Source of the DNA: an uncultured Lachnospiraceae bacterium
Lineage (GTDB): Bacteria > Bacillota > Clostridia > Lachnospirales > Lachnospiraceae
Direction of reading: 5' to 3'
DNA length: 64,000 bases
NCBI GenBank assembly: GCA_944381615.1
Contig: CALWLT010000009.1
Location: 38,477 to 102,476 of the forward strand
Shown here in pieces: positions 1-9,117 of the stretch. Within the stretch, counting starts at the first letter, position 1. Each line of letters starts with the position of its first letter. The translations under genes and the position numbers were made by a program. The notes beneath the pieces are model-generated. The model had not been told where the DNA came from and searched no databases. It saw only the letters and a program-made list of their open reading frames with translations.

Positions 1-758
1 GGGCCTCTTCCTCCTGGCGGCGGATCTCTTCCTCGATCTGGCAGATGCGCTCTTCCTGTGCCTGAATGTCGGCCTCGTAGGCCTCCGCCTGCGCCGTCTT
101 CTCCCCGATCTGCGCATTGACGCGGTTTAATTCCGCCGTCTTCTCATCCAGAAGCGTCTGCACCGACTCCTGCCGGGCCGCCGTCTGCGCCTCGAGAACC
201 GTCAGATCCTCCCGCTCCGCCTCCAGCTGCCGCCCGTATGCGGCGATCTCCTCCCGCACCGCGGCGTAGCGGTTTAACATCTCCCGGTCATAGGCCGAGA
301 TCTGGGAAATATATTCCGCGCGGTTTAAAAGCTCCGAGATAGAGCCCGACTCCAGCAGGATCTCCAGATAACCGCTCTCGCCCTTCTCGTACATGTACTT
401 GATCCGCTTTTTCATGGACTCATACTGCGTCTCTTCCGTCTCCTGCGCCGCCGCCAGATCCTCGGACGCGGCGCGGATGGATTCCTCTTTGGCGGCAATC
501 TCCTCCGCCAGGCGGTTCAGCTCTTCGTCCAGCGCGGCCACCTTGCCGTCCAGCTCCTGCACATACGCCTGCGTATCGCTCTTTAAACTCTCCAGCTCGC
601 GGATCGCGGCCTCGGTTTTTTCCTTCTCCTCCTCCAGGGAGTCAATCGCGTCCCGCGCCTCGTCCGCCTCCTGCTTCGTCGCTCCGTACCCCGGCGCCGC
701 CGCGCCCGCCAGGCACAGAAAAAGCAAAAAAAGCGCGGCCGCCCTGCGTTTTTTCATC
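1..758 (-). CDS. PcsB/EnvC-like murein hydrolase (activator), N-terminal part
   Basis: This is the amino-terminal 252 residues of a secreted protein whose C-terminus lies outside the window. It opens with MKKRRAAALFLLFLCLAG, a typical signal peptide with a positive n-region and a hydrophobic core ending near GYGATKQEA. A long Glu/Gln/Ala-rich coiled coil follows, as in PcsB, EnvC and CwlO-type proteins; the catalytic domain (M23, NlpC/P60 or CHAP) would be in the missing part. The start lies 20 bases after the ftsX stop, so ftsE, ftsX and this gene read as one operon. In known systems FtsEX controls such a coiled-coil hydrolase across the membrane, and that is the inferred role. The catalytic family cannot be decided here. 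Confidence 0.85.
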
Positions 759-778
759 TTCCGTCCATCCCTTCCGCG

Positions 779-1676
779 TCACACCTTCAGATGCCTGCGT
801 ATCGTAAAAAAGCTCCCCACAAAGCCAATCCCCACGCCCAGAATCAGCGCCACCGCCGCCATGCCGGGGAAAATGACCCGCAGGGGAAGAAATTCAATCA
901 GGCCCGTCAGGATCGAAAAGTGCTCCATCACATACGCGACCGCGCTGCGATAGAGAAAATACATTCCCGCCAGGGGAATCGCCGCGCCGATCAGGCCGAT
1001 GACCACGCCCTCCACCACAAACGGCGCGCGGATCATAAAATTCGTCGCGCCGATCAGGCGCATAATCCGGTTTTCCTCCCGGCGGAACGCGGCCGCCGTC
1101 GTGATCGTGTTGCTGATCAGGAACACGGCCACCGCCAGCAGGATCCCGATGATCCCCGCGGAGAGCAGGCCCAGGATCCGGTTAAAGCTCAAAAGCCCGG
1201 CCGCCGTGTCGCCGGAATAATTGATCCGCCGCACGCCGGGAACCGTCCCCAGCCACTCCACAAACGCCTTCTGCCCGTCGATCTGCTTCAGAAAAATCTC
1301 ATACGAGGCCGAACCGGCCAGCGGATTGTCGTCGGCAAAGCCCTCCGCCAGCTCCTCCATCCCCGCGAAATACTCCTTCTGAAATTCCTCCCACGCCTCC
1401 CCGGCGGAAATATAGCGCGCCTCCATGACCTCCGGGCGGACGCGGATCTCCTCGCCAACGGCCAGGATCTCGCTCTCCGTCATCGATTCGTCAAAAAAGA
1501 CCGTGATCCCCACCGTCGTCTCCGCCCGCCTTACCATGTACTGCACGTTGACCACCAGCGCAAAAAACAGGCAGAACAGAAAAATACAGGCGGAAATGAT
1601 CGCCGTCGAAGCCAGGGAAAACCAGATATTTCTGCCGATGTTGCGGATTCCTTCCTTCAGGCAGTAAAACAGTGTG

Positions 1677-1690
<14 letters not shown>
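779..1690 (-). CDS. ftsX: cell division ABC transporter permease FtsX
   Basis: This 303-residue protein has the FtsX layout: a cytoplasmic N-terminus, one membrane segment (about residues 20-45), a large extracytoplasmic domain, then three C-terminal membrane segments in an FtsX/MacB fold ending in IRRHLKV. It pairs with FtsE and transmits ATP-driven conformational change to a periplasm-facing or surface wall hydrolase, here presumably the adjacent coiled-coil protein. The start overlaps the end of ftsE by 14 bases, implying translational coupling. Two consecutive ATG codons are present at the start (ending at 1690 and 1687), and either could be used. Confidence 0.95.
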
Positions 1691-2363
<673 letters not shown>

Positions 2364-2400
2364 CTGCGTCTCCCGTTTTTCTCTGTCCGGCTCCCGCCCG

Positions 2401-2460
2401 CAAAACAAAACGGGGGACCGCTGCAAAATACTTTCTGCCTTTTCTGCAGCAGCCCCCGTC
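2401..2460 (-). terminator. rho-independent terminator after the CdaR-type regulator
   Basis: An inverted repeat with arms 2411-2424 and 2444-2459 (CGGGGG and CTGCA cores) is followed on the reverse strand by TTTTGTTTTG. It separates the regulator transcript from ftsE. Confidence 0.8.
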
Positions 2461-2476
2461 TTCTTTACCCGGACTC

Positions 2477-3565
2477 TTAATAGTCCAGATTCTCCATATA
2501 TTTCATGTACTTGACGACCATCAGCGCAATCTTGAAGGTAATGGCGTCCTCAAAGACCCGCAGATCCAGTCCGGTGCTCTTCTGCAGCTTGTCGAGGCGG
2601 TACACCAGCGTATTGCGGTGAATGTACAGCTGACGCGACGTCTCCGACACGTTGAGGCTGTTCTCGAAGAACTTGTTGATCGTCGTCAGCGTCTCCTCGT
2701 CAAACTCATCCGGCGACTTGCCGTCGAAAATCTCCTTGATGAACATCCGGCACAACGGCAGCGGCAGCTGATAGATCAGGCGGCCGATGCCCAGCTTGCT
2801 GTAGGCCACCACGCTTTTCGTGCTGTAGAAAATCTTGCCCACGTCCAGAGCCATCTTCGCTTCCTTATAGGAGCGGGACACATCCTTGATCTCGTTGACG
2901 ATCGTTCCCACCGCCACGTTAACGCGGGTCAGCGCCTCCGTATTCAGCATATCCACGATCGTATCCGCCGTCTTCTCCAGATCATCGTACGTCTCCCCGG
3001 GCTTGACCTCCCGCACAAGGATGATATTCTTCTCATCCACGGCCGTGATAAAGTCCTTCGTCTTGGCGGAGAAAAGGCCGCGCACCGTCTCCAGCGCGTT
3101 CACGTCCTTTTCATGCTGCGTCTCTATGATAAAAACAACCCGCTTTACGTTCGTCTCGATGTGAAGCTTCTTGGCCCGGTTGTAGATGTCCACCAGAAGC
3201 ATGTTGTCGAGCAGCAGATTCTTGATAAAATTATCCTTGTCAAACCGTTCCTTGTAGGCGACCAGCAGATTCTGGATCTGGAAAGAGGCCATCTTCCCCA
3301 CCATGTAAACGTCGTCGCTGCCGCCCTTGGCCAGCAGGATATATTCCAGCTGGTGCTCGTCGAACACCTTGAAAAACTGGTAGCCCTGGATGACCTGACT
3401 GTCCGCCGGAGAGTCCACGAAAGCCAGAATGGCGTTTTCATACTCCTCGGCGCCGGTAAAGGTAGATGCCAGCACCTTTCCCTCCGTATCGCAGATACAG
3501 AGTTCGACTCGCGTAATACTCTTCATCCCCTCAATATTTGTCTGGAGTATCTGATTTGAAATCAT
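2477..3565 (-). CDS. CdaR/PucR-type transcriptional regulator
   Basis: A 362-residue protein. Its N-terminal half resembles the sugar-diacid recognition region of CdaR proteins (about residues 5-130), followed by a GGDEF-like middle segment with no signalling motif. The C-terminal PucR-type helix-turn-helix lies near residues 300-355 (SETSRQLYIHRNTLVYRLDKL). The start at MISNQILQTN is set by the AAAAGGAGAGAG ribosome site; the longer upstream frame is shadow sequence. It lies between ftsE and a solitary MalK-like ATPase. The inferred role is control of carbohydrate or organic-acid uptake or use. The effector is unknown. Confidence 0.85.
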   Translation of the reverse strand: MISNQILQTNIEGMKSITRVELCICDTEGKVLASTFTGAEEYENAILAFVDSPADSQVIQGYQFFKVFDEHQLEYILLAKGGSDDVYMVGKMASFQIQNLLVAYKERFDKDNFIKNLLLDNMLLVDIYNRAKKLHIETNVKRVVFIIETQHEKDVNALETVRGLFSAKTKDFITAVDEKNIILVREVKPGETYDDLEKTADTIVDMLNTEALTRVNVAVGTIVNEIKDVSRSYKEAKMALDVGKIFYSTKSVVAYSKLGIGRLIYQLPLPLCRMFIKEIFDGKSPDEFDEETLTTINKFFENSLNVSETSRQLYIHRNTLVYRLDKLQKSTGLDLRVFEDAITFKIALMVVKYMKYMENLDY

Positions 3566-3621
3566 AGTTCTCTCTCCTTTTCTGGATTTCCTACTTCCTT
3601 CATCTATCTTAAAGCAAAACA

Positions 3622-3683
3622 GGGAAAAATAAAAGAGGGGGCCGGAAAAAATTTGCATTTTTTCATCCGGCTTCCTCTTTTTT
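3622..3683 (-). terminator. terminator after the MalK-like ATPase
   Basis: Reverse-strand stem AAAAGAGG..GCCGGA pairing with TCCGGC..CCTCTTTT, followed by ATTTTTCC. It separates the ATPase transcript from the CdaR-type regulator. Confidence 0.7.
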
Positions 3684-3713
3684 GCGATATTTTTGCAATA
3701 TCCTGTTTTCCCC

Positions 3714-4817
3714 TTAAAGGCCCGTGATCGCCTGCTCCGTCTGCGGATCAAACAGGAAAATGCGATCCGGCTCTGCCGAGAGCGCCGCCTGCTCTCCCTC
3801 CGCCGCCGGGCCGCCCTCCCATTTTGCCAGACAGAGCGTATCCCCGATCTCCACGAAAGCATAGCCGTCCGGCGCCGCGTTTTCCGTCTCGCGCACCGTC
3901 CCCGCCAAATCTCCGTCCGCCCCGCCGGCGGCCCCGATCAGCGCGGCGGCCCCGATTCCCGCCAGAACCGGCTTTCCGACGTATCCGGCCCGGATCAGAA
4001 TTTTTTCTTTCTCCGGCGTCAGAGAAAGCGTCCCCCCGACCGTCTCCAGCCCAATCCGGCCGGATGCCGCGCGCACGGCCTCCGCCCGCAGCACATTCAG
4101 CGCGGGATCGGCCGCAAAAGCCGCCACGAAACGGCTGGCCGGATTCTCCCTCAGCTCCTTCGCCGTTCCCGCCTGCTGCAGGCATCCGTCCCGCAGCACG
4201 GCAATCTGACCGGCAAGCGACAGCGCGTCCTGCGGATCGTCGGTCGTGTAGAGAATCGTAAAGCCCAGCTTCTCCCGCAGGCTGCGGAGCTCCCGCTTCA
4301 TCATCTCCTCCGCCTGCGTCCCCGGCTCCGCCAGCGGTCCGTCAATCAGCAGGAGCACCGGATGGTGGACGGCCGCGCGGCCGATCGCCACCAGGCTTTT
4401 CTGCACCCGGGTAAGACGGTCCGGCTTCACATCCAGAAGCGGCGTCAGATTCAGAAGCCCCGCCATCTCTTCCACGCGGGCGGCCGTCTCTTTCTCCGGC
4501 CGCTTTCTGAGGCGGAGACCGAACGCCAGATTATCGCGCACCGTCATATCCGGATAGAGCACGGAATTTTTCATCATCATCGCCACGCCGCGCTCGCGGG
4601 CCGGCATCCCGGTAACATCGATCCCGTCCAGCCGGATCGTGCCGCCCGTCGCAGTCTCCAGGCCCGCCGCCAGGCGCAGAACCGTCGTCTTCCCGCTCCC
4701 GCGGGGCCCTGTCAGGACGCACAGCGAACCGTCCTCCACCTGAAGGCTTAAATCCTTTACCGCGTCAATCCCGCCCTCGTACTGCTTGCTTACCCGTTCC
4801 AGCGACAGCTTTGCCAT
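3714..4817 (-). CDS. MalK/MsmK-like ABC ATPase with degenerate catalytic motifs
   Basis: A 367-residue protein aligning end to end with MalK/UgpC/MsmK sugar-import ATPases, including the C-terminal OB-fold region (about residues 235-367). Walker A is intact (GPRGSGKTT, residues 37-45). The other motifs are changed. The Q-loop Gln is Lys83 (AMMMKNSVLYPD). The LSGGQ signature is LTRVQ (135-139). The Walker B catalytic Glu is Gly160 (LLLIDGP). The D-loop is AEPG instead of SNLD. The switch His is Asp193 (YTTDDPQ). No permease or binding protein is nearby. In relatives this ATPase is shared by several sugar importers. This copy probably binds nucleotide but should hydrolyse ATP poorly or not at all. 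The frame is open throughout, so it is not an obvious pseudogene; a regulatory or structural role is possible. Confidence 0.85.
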   Translation of the reverse strand: MAKLSLERVSKQYEGGIDAVKDLSLQVEDGSLCVLTGPRGSGKTTVLRLAAGLETATGGTIRLDGIDVTGMPARERGVAMMMKNSVLYPDMTVRDNLAFGLRLRKRPEKETAARVEEMAGLLNLTPLLDVKPDRLTRVQKSLVAIGRAAVHHPVLLLIDGPLAEPGTQAEEMMKRELRSLREKLGFTILYTTDDPQDALSLAGQIAVLRDGCLQQAGTAKELRENPASRFVAAFAADPALNVLRAEAVRAASGRIGLETVGGTLSLTPEKEKILIRAGYVGKPVLAGIGAAALIGAAGGADGDLAGTVRETENAAPDGYAFVEIGDTLCLAKWEGGPAAEGEQAALSAEPDRIFLFDPQTEQAITGL

Positions 4818-5138
4818 ATCCCGTCCTCCGCTTCTTTGCCCTCCGGCCGTTTTCCCATTCCATTTTCTGTCTGTATCGTATCATGGCGGGCCGCCCGCCG
4901 GCCACGTTTGAATTACCTAAATTCTTCCGGCGCTTTTGGCTAATTTGTATACGCTTTCCGGATTTCTGGCAAAAACGGCTACAAAAAAACCGGGGCCACC
5001 CGCCGTTTGCGCTGCGTTTTGTAAGAATTGTTTATCGGCAAAATATTTTTGTAAATTCTTAACAAACCTTCGCGCAGCCTTCTGTGCAATGCGGTTACCC
5101 CGGAAACTTCTTTGGCAGTTTTTTACAAAATCAGACGC
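4818..5138. other. gene-free spacer of 321 bases with an AT-rich inverted repeat
   Basis: No coding region is credible here. The clearest element is an inverted repeat, TTGTAAGAATT (5019-5029) and AATTCTTAACAA (5054-5065), in an AT-rich patch between ridA and the ATPase gene. It could be an operator or part of the ATPase leader. No strong consensus promoter was found. Confidence 0.45.
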
Positions 5139-5513
5139 TTATTTTACGGCGATTGCTTCCATCTCGATCAGCACGTCCTTGGGAAGGCGCGAGATCTCCA
5201 CGCAGGAGCGGGCCGGGCATTCCTTTTCAAAATAGCGGGCATAAATGGCGTTGATGGTTCCGAAATCGTCCATGCTGCGGATAAACACCGTCGTCTTGAC
5301 AACCTGGGAAAGCGAGCTGCCGGCCGCTTCCAGCAGGTTCTTCATGTTCTCCATTACCTGCGTCGCCTGCGCCTCGATGCCCTGCGCTACCTCGCCGGTC
5401 GCCGGATCAACCGGGATCTGGCCCGAAGCAAACACGAATCCGTTTGCCTCGATCGCCTGAGAATAGGGGCCGATGGCCGCCGGAGCTTTTTCTGTGCTGA
5501 TTACCTTCTTCAT
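5139..5513 (-). CDS. ridA: RidA family reactive intermediate deaminase
   Basis: A 124-residue YjgF/YER057c/UK114 protein. RidA enzymes hydrolyse reactive enamine/imine intermediates released by PLP enzymes such as threonine dehydratase, protecting PLP-dependent enzymes. The family signature is present near the C-terminus: [20 protein letters not shown], containing the substrate-binding Arg and the conserved Glu. The start overlaps the cvfB stop (ATGA), so it is translationally coupled as the last gene of the thioesterase-cvfB-ridA operon. Length is normal for the family. Confidence 0.95.
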   Translation of the reverse strand: MKKVISTEKAPAAIGPYSQAIEANGFVFASGQIPVDPATGEVAQGIEAQATQVMENMKNLLEAAGSSLSQVVKTTVFIRSMDDFGTINAIYARYFEKECPARSCVEISRLPKDVLIEMEAIAVK

Positions 5514-6394
5514 GATTTCTCTCTCCTTTTCTCTGACTTTCCTTTATCTTTCTGCGGCGATGCGGTCAGCCGGATGCGTTCCGGCGTCAGCTCAATCTGC
5601 CCTTCCTTTAAAAGGTGCCCGATCGCGCGCTTAAAAGCGTTTTTGCTGAGGTTGAATCGGCTGCGGATGACGTCCGGACTCACGCGGTCGCCGAACGGAA
5701 GCTCTCCGCCCGACTGCCTGAGCGCTTCCAGGATCCGTCCGGCGTCCTCCCCGATCTGGCGGTACGCCTTCTCCCTGAGGCTCAGATCCAGTTTTCCGTC
5801 CTCCCTTACCTTGGTCACGCGCACGCGCACCACCTCGCCCGGCTGGCAGGGGCCGTGCACCTCGCGGCTGGGAATCAGGCCAAAATAGCGGTCGTCCACC
5901 GCCACAAACACGCCCAGCCGGTCGTTTATCTCATAGACGCGCGCCTCGGCCCAGTCATCCTTTCCGTAGGGCGAATCGCTTTTCAGGTAAGGATAGACCT
6001 TCGTCGTCGCCGCCAGCCGCCCGCTCTTGTCCACATAGAGCGCCACCAGGCACTCGTCGCCCGCTTCCAGGCGGCGGTTCTGCTCCTTGAACGGCAGTAG
6101 CAGATCCTTTTCCAGTCCCATATCCAGAAACGCGCCGATGCGCGAAACCTCCCGCACCTTTAACACGGCCAGCCCGCCGACCTCCAGACGGGGTTCTGCC
6201 GTCGTGGCAATCAGGCGATCCTCCGAGTCTTTATAAATAAACACCTGCAGGCGGCTTCCAATCTCCGCCCCGTCGGGAACCTGCCTGCGCGGAAGCAGCA
6301 CGGACGCCTCGTCCCCCTGCTTTTCCGCCAGATACACGCCGAATTCCTTTTCCCTGACGATCTCCAGCGTCTGTTTCTTTCCCAGTTCAATCAT
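5510..6394 (-). CDS. cvfB: CvfB/YitL-like S1 RNA-binding protein
   Basis: A 294-residue protein made of consecutive S1-like OB folds (about residues 1-210) and a C-terminal winged helix ([20 protein letters not shown]). This is the architecture of CvfB, an RNA-binding post-transcriptional regulator first described in Staphylococcus. The start at MIELGKKQT follows GAGAGGAC, and the longer upstream frame runs into the thioesterase gene. One base separates its start from the thioesterase stop, and its stop overlaps ridA, so the three genes form one tight operon. Confidence 0.88.
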   Translation of the reverse strand: MIELGKKQTLEIVREKEFGVYLAEKQGDEASVLLPRRQVPDGAEIGSRLQVFIYKDSEDRLIATTAEPRLEVGGLAVLKVREVSRIGAFLDMGLEKDLLLPFKEQNRRLEAGDECLVALYVDKSGRLAATTKVYPYLKSDSPYGKDDWAEARVYEINDRLGVFVAVDDRYFGLIPSREVHGPCQPGEVVRVRVTKVREDGKLDLSLREKAYRQIGEDAGRILEALRQSGGELPFGDRVSPDVIRSRFNLSKNAFKRAIGHLLKEGQIELTPERIRLTASPQKDKGKSEKRREKS

Positions 6395-6395
6395 G

Positions 6396-7115
6396 TCATT
6401 CGTCCTCTCTTTTCTCTGCCATCCACAGATTGGCAAATGGATTGTCCTCCTGATCCCGGAAGGAAATCACGTACCCTTCCGGCACCCGGGCTACCTCCGG
6501 GATCATGACGTCTCCCAGCACGGCCGCCCGGCGGTATTCTACCCTGAGCGTCCCCACCGCAAAGCCTTCCGGCAGAAGCTCTCTGGCGATCGCCGCATAC
6601 TGCGCGTTGTTCACATGATGGTTGCTGTCCAGATGATGGCGCGCCACCGTGACCGCCTCCCGGCGGATCCGCTCCTGCGGGATGCGAATCTTCCCCTGCA
6701 GAGCCGGAAGCGAAAGCGCCGGCTCCTCGCCGTAGCCCGTTCTCTCTTCCTCGGAAACGCGCGCCGGCCGGCCGTTCTCCAAATCATAAAAAAACCAGGT
6801 GGAATCCGCCTGTATAAGCGGGCGGCCCTCCCCGTCGGCAATCTGAAAATTGCGGTATCCGTAAATTCCCTTAAACCCGTGCGGCCAGGTGGAAATGCGG
6901 ATCCGCTCTCCCAGCCGCGGCTGGCGTTTCAGGCAGATCAGCCAGGCGCTGAGCCACCAGGCCCGCTTCCGGCCGGCCAGATGCGAGATACCGAGCCCCA
7001 GCTCCTCCGACTGAAATGTCGAACAGTCCTGAAAATAATTCATGATCCCTTCCAGCGACAGCCTTCCGTTCTCGTCCAGCTCGCTGTAGCGCACCCTGCT
7101 CTCAAACGTATACAT
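6396..7115 (-). CDS. acyl-ACP thioesterase (FatA/FatB-like double hotdog)
   Basis: A 239-residue protein with two tandem hotdog halves. The N-terminal half begins MYTFESRVRYSELDENGRLS and carries the helix with the DCSTFQSEELG region. The second half contains HHLDSNHHVNNAQYAA, with the Asp/Asn/His residues typical of bacterial acyl-ACP thioesterases. It would release fatty acids from acyl carrier protein in the cytoplasm. The start is set by GGAGGAAGGCT just upstream, and a near-consensus promoter lies 22 bases further. It heads the operon with cvfB and ridA. Confidence 0.9.
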   Translation of the reverse strand: MYTFESRVRYSELDENGRLSLEGIMNYFQDCSTFQSEELGLGISHLAGRKRAWWLSAWLICLKRQPRLGERIRISTWPHGFKGIYGYRNFQIADGEGRPLIQADSTWFFYDLENGRPARVSEEERTGYGEEPALSLPALQGKIRIPQERIRREAVTVARHHLDSNHHVNNAQYAAIARELLPEGFAVGTLRVEYRRAAVLGDVMIPEVARVPEGYVISFRDQEDNPFANLWMAEKREDE

Positions 7116-7136
7116 AGCCTTCCTCCACCAGACCTT

Positions 7137-7165
7137 ATTATAGACGATCCTTCCATTCTTGTCCA
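7137..7165 (-). promoter_or_regulatory. promoter of the thioesterase-cvfB-ridA operon
   Basis: TGGACA, 17-base spacer, TATAAT on the reverse strand, about 22 bases upstream of the thioesterase start codon. Confidence 0.75.
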
Positions 7166-7232
7166 TCCTGTCCCCGGCATGATTTCCATTTTTTTCCGCC
7201 GCCGCGCCCGTCTTTTCCCTCCGCAGATTCCC

Positions 7233-7298
7233 GGCTTCTCCCGCGTAAATCCCCGCCTTCTCCCGCACAAATCCCCGCCTTCTCCCGCATAAATCCCC
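7233..7298. repeat. three tandem 22-bp repeats between divergent promoters
   Basis: Three copies of a 22-base unit (consensus GCCTTCTCCCGCATAAATCC plus CC) starting at 7233, 7255 and 7277, differing at a few positions. They lie between the divergent thioesterase and AIM24 promoters. Confidence 0.85.
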
Positions 7299-7317
7299 GG
7301 CTCCGCGCCCGCTTTTA

Positions 7318-7347
7318 TTTGCAGAGAAGCGCAGAACATGGTATACT
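7318..7347 (+). promoter_or_regulatory. promoter of the AIM24-family gene
   Basis: TTTGCA, 18-base spacer, TATACT with an extended -10 (TGG before TATACT), about 75 bases upstream of the start codon. Confidence 0.6.
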
Positions 7348-7421
7348 GGAAGCCTGATGGAAACGATGCAATGTGAACAGACCCCATCCATATGGCGGCA
7401 CTTTTAAGAGGGAGGAAAGCT

Positions 7422-8105
7422 ATGCAGTATCAGATTATCGGAGAAACGATGCCGGCCGTCGAGATCACGTTCGACGCCCCGGGAGAAGAGATGTTTACCC
7501 AGTCCGGCGGTATGGCCTGGATGAGCGGGGACATCGAGATGACCACCAACACGCGTGGCGGCCTGATGAAGGGCCTCGGCCGCATGTTTGCCGGAGAGTC
7601 CCTCTTCATGGCCACCTACCGGGCCGGACATGCCGGCGAACAGATTACCTTCGCCTCCACCGTGGCCGGGCGCATCCTCGATCTGAATGTGGCCGAGCAC
7701 CAGGGGCTCATCTGTCAGAAGGGCGCCTTCCTCTGCGCACAGGACGGCGTCAGCCTGAGCGTAACCTTTTCCAAAAAACTCTCGGCCGGCCTCTTCGGCG
7801 GCGAAGGCTTCATCCTCGAAAAGCTTGAGGGAAACGGCATGGTCTTCCTCGAGGTGGACGGCGATCTGGTCGAAAAGGATCTGGCGCCCGGCGAGGTCCT
7901 GAAGGTCGACACCGGCAACGTCGTCGCCTTTGAGCCCAGCGTCGATTACGGCGTCGAGATCGTAAAGGGGATGGGCAACATCCTGTTCGGCGGCGAAGGA
8001 CTGTTTTTAACCGTCTTAAAAGGCCCCGGCCACGTCTATCTGCAGACGCAGAACCTGGCGGAGTTTGCCGGCCGCGTCGCCCGCTTCATCCCCAGCAGCA
8101 AATAA
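7422..8105 (+). CDS. AIM24/TIGR00266-family protein
   Basis: A 227-residue protein of the TIGR00266/AIM24 family, a beta-rich fold with Gly-rich turns (GGLMKGLGRMFAGES, FGGEGFILEKLEG, NILFGGEGLFLTVLKGPG). The family is widespread in bacteria and related to a mitochondrial biogenesis protein, but its bacterial function is not established. The start at MQYQIIGE follows GGGAGGAAAGCT; an in-frame ATG ten codons upstream lacks a ribosome site. The gene is monocistronic under its own promoter, and a 25-bp tandem repeat begins close to its stop codon. Confidence 0.88.
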   Translation: MQYQIIGETMPAVEITFDAPGEEMFTQSGGMAWMSGDIEMTTNTRGGLMKGLGRMFAGESLFMATYRAGHAGEQITFASTVAGRILDLNVAEHQGLICQKGAFLCAQDGVSLSVTFSKKLSAGLFGGEGFILEKLEGNGMVFLEVDGDLVEKDLAPGEVLKVDTGNVVAFEPSVDYGVEIVKGMGNILFGGEGLFLTVLKGPGHVYLQTQNLAEFAGRVARFIPSSK

Positions 8106-8124
8106 AAGCCGCCCGCAGAAACAG

Positions 8125-8198
8125 CAGGAACAGGCCGCCCGGAAAACGGCAGAAACAGGCCGCCCGGAAAACGGCAGGAACAGGCCGAAGGGATCTGG
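8125..8198. repeat. 25-bp tandem repeat after the AIM24 gene
   Basis: Units starting at 8125, 8150 and 8175 share CAGAAACAGGCCGCCCGGAA; the third is diverged. A degenerate copy can be aligned with the bases spanning the gene's stop codon (AGCCGCCCGCAGAAACAG). Confidence 0.8.
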
Positions 8199-8236
8199 AA
8201 CAGGCAGAAAAATTCGACGAAGACAGGAAAAAACAC

Positions 8237-8265
8237 TTGACGAACGGCCCGGATTACAGTATAAT
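8237..8265 (+). promoter_or_regulatory. tRNA-Gln promoter
   Basis: TTGACG, 17-base spacer, TATAAT. The -10 ends 17 bases before the mature tRNA 5' end. Confidence 0.9.
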
Positions 8266-8282
8266 TCACTGTGTTGTTTCAT

Positions 8283-8354
8283 TGGGCCATCGCCAAATGG
8301 TAAGGCAACGGACTCTGACTCCGTCATTTCAAGGTTCGAATCCTTGTGGCCCAG
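8283..8354 (+). tRNA. tRNA-Gln (anticodon CTG)
   Basis: The cloverleaf folds completely. The acceptor stem is TGGGCCA with TGGCCCA, followed by a short D arm GCC/GGC. The anticodon stem is ACGGA/TCCGT around loop CTCTGAC, giving anticodon CTG, which reads CAG. The T arm is CAAGG-TTCGAAT-CCTTG. The discriminator is G and the CCA end is not encoded. It has its own promoter and a downstream terminator, so it is a single-gene transcript. Confidence 0.96.
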
Positions 8355-8365
8355 TTATCAGAAAA

Positions 8366-8398
8366 TCGGGACGCAGATGTGTGCGCCCCGGTTTTTTT
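8366..8398 (+). terminator. terminator after tRNA-Gln
   Basis: Stem CGGGACGC with GCGCCCCG followed by GTTTTTTTCT, starting 12 bases after the tRNA. Confidence 0.85.
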
Positions 8399-8457
8399 CT
8401 GTTTCCATTTTCTATTTTTCATTTTCAGCTCTTTCGCTGTCTTTGCATCCCGCGCCG

Positions 8458-8937
8458 CTACCTCCACATCCCGCGGATCAGCACATAGATCAGCCAGATC
8501 AGAAGGATCGGCCCCGCCAGACGGATCAGAAGCGAAAAAATTCCGCCCACCACAAAAAAGACAATCGAAAAAACAAATACCACAATCAACAGAAACAGCA
8601 CCTTCCAGTACCATTTATTCAGATCAATCTGGTGGAAATGGACGCTTCCCTCCGGCCGGCGGGGCGGAACCGGACCGCCGGCCCGGCCGGAATCCTGATA
8701 GCTCCGGGACGATTCTTCCCCGGCCCTGTATCCGGCCGCCTCGCTGCTGTCGATGATCGTCTTCGCGATCAGGCGCGGGCTTCCGATTTCCTCCGTGACA
8801 TCCTCCTCCCGGCGGCCGGACGCCGTCTCCTGACTGATATACTGATCATAGTAGCGTATATTTTCCCAGAGCACCGAATCCGGCACCGAGCCCTCCAGAG
8901 CCGCCTTCAGCTCCTCTAAAAATTCTGCCTTCCTCAT
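8458..8937 (-). CDS. DUF1700/HAAS-domain membrane protein
   Basis: A 159-residue protein. Residues 1-70 match the HAAS/DUF1700 helical domain (MRKAEFLEELKAALEG, YYDQYI, EEIGSPRLIAKTII). A Gly/Pro/Arg-rich linker follows, then two or three hydrophobic segments from about residue 112 to the end. DUF1700 proteins are usually encoded beside a PadR-type repressor and are thought to take part in membrane-linked signalling. No PadR gene is present here, so this is a solitary member. The function is unknown. Confidence 0.8.
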   Translation of the reverse strand: MRKAEFLEELKAALEGSVPDSVLWENIRYYDQYISQETASGRREEDVTEEIGSPRLIAKTIIDSSEAAGYRAGEESSRSYQDSGRAGGPVPPRRPEGSVHFHQIDLNKWYWKVLFLLIVVFVFSIVFFVVGGIFSLLIRLAGPILLIWLIYVLIRGMWR

Positions 8938-8985
8938 CTGTCTCTCCTTACCTATCCCCGGCGGCAGCCGGGCCTTCTGATTTCC

Positions 8986-9117
8986 GCGGCCTTTCGCCGG
9001 ACGTTTCTTCCGATCCCGCGGCCTTTCCCGGATGTTCCTTCCGATCCCGCAGCCTTCGCCGGACGTTCCTTCTGATCCCGCGGCCTTTCCCGGACGTTCC
9101 TTCCGATCCCGCGGCCT
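8986..9117. repeat. four 31-32 bp tandem repeats starting at the fbp stop codon
   Basis: Units start at 8986, 9018, 9049 and 9080 and share GCGGCCTTTCCCGGACGTTC and a CCGATCCC end. A partial fifth unit (9111 on) continues into the last codons and stop of fbp, where GATCCGGTAGAGGCCGC on the reverse strand mirrors the unit's CGTCCGGGAAAGGCCGC. Confidence 0.9.

Noticed and set aside
2477..3862. Longer start for the CdaR-type regulator
   Set aside because: The extra 99 residues are Arg/Ser-rich shadow sequence covering the upstream terminator; MISNQILQ has the ribosome site.
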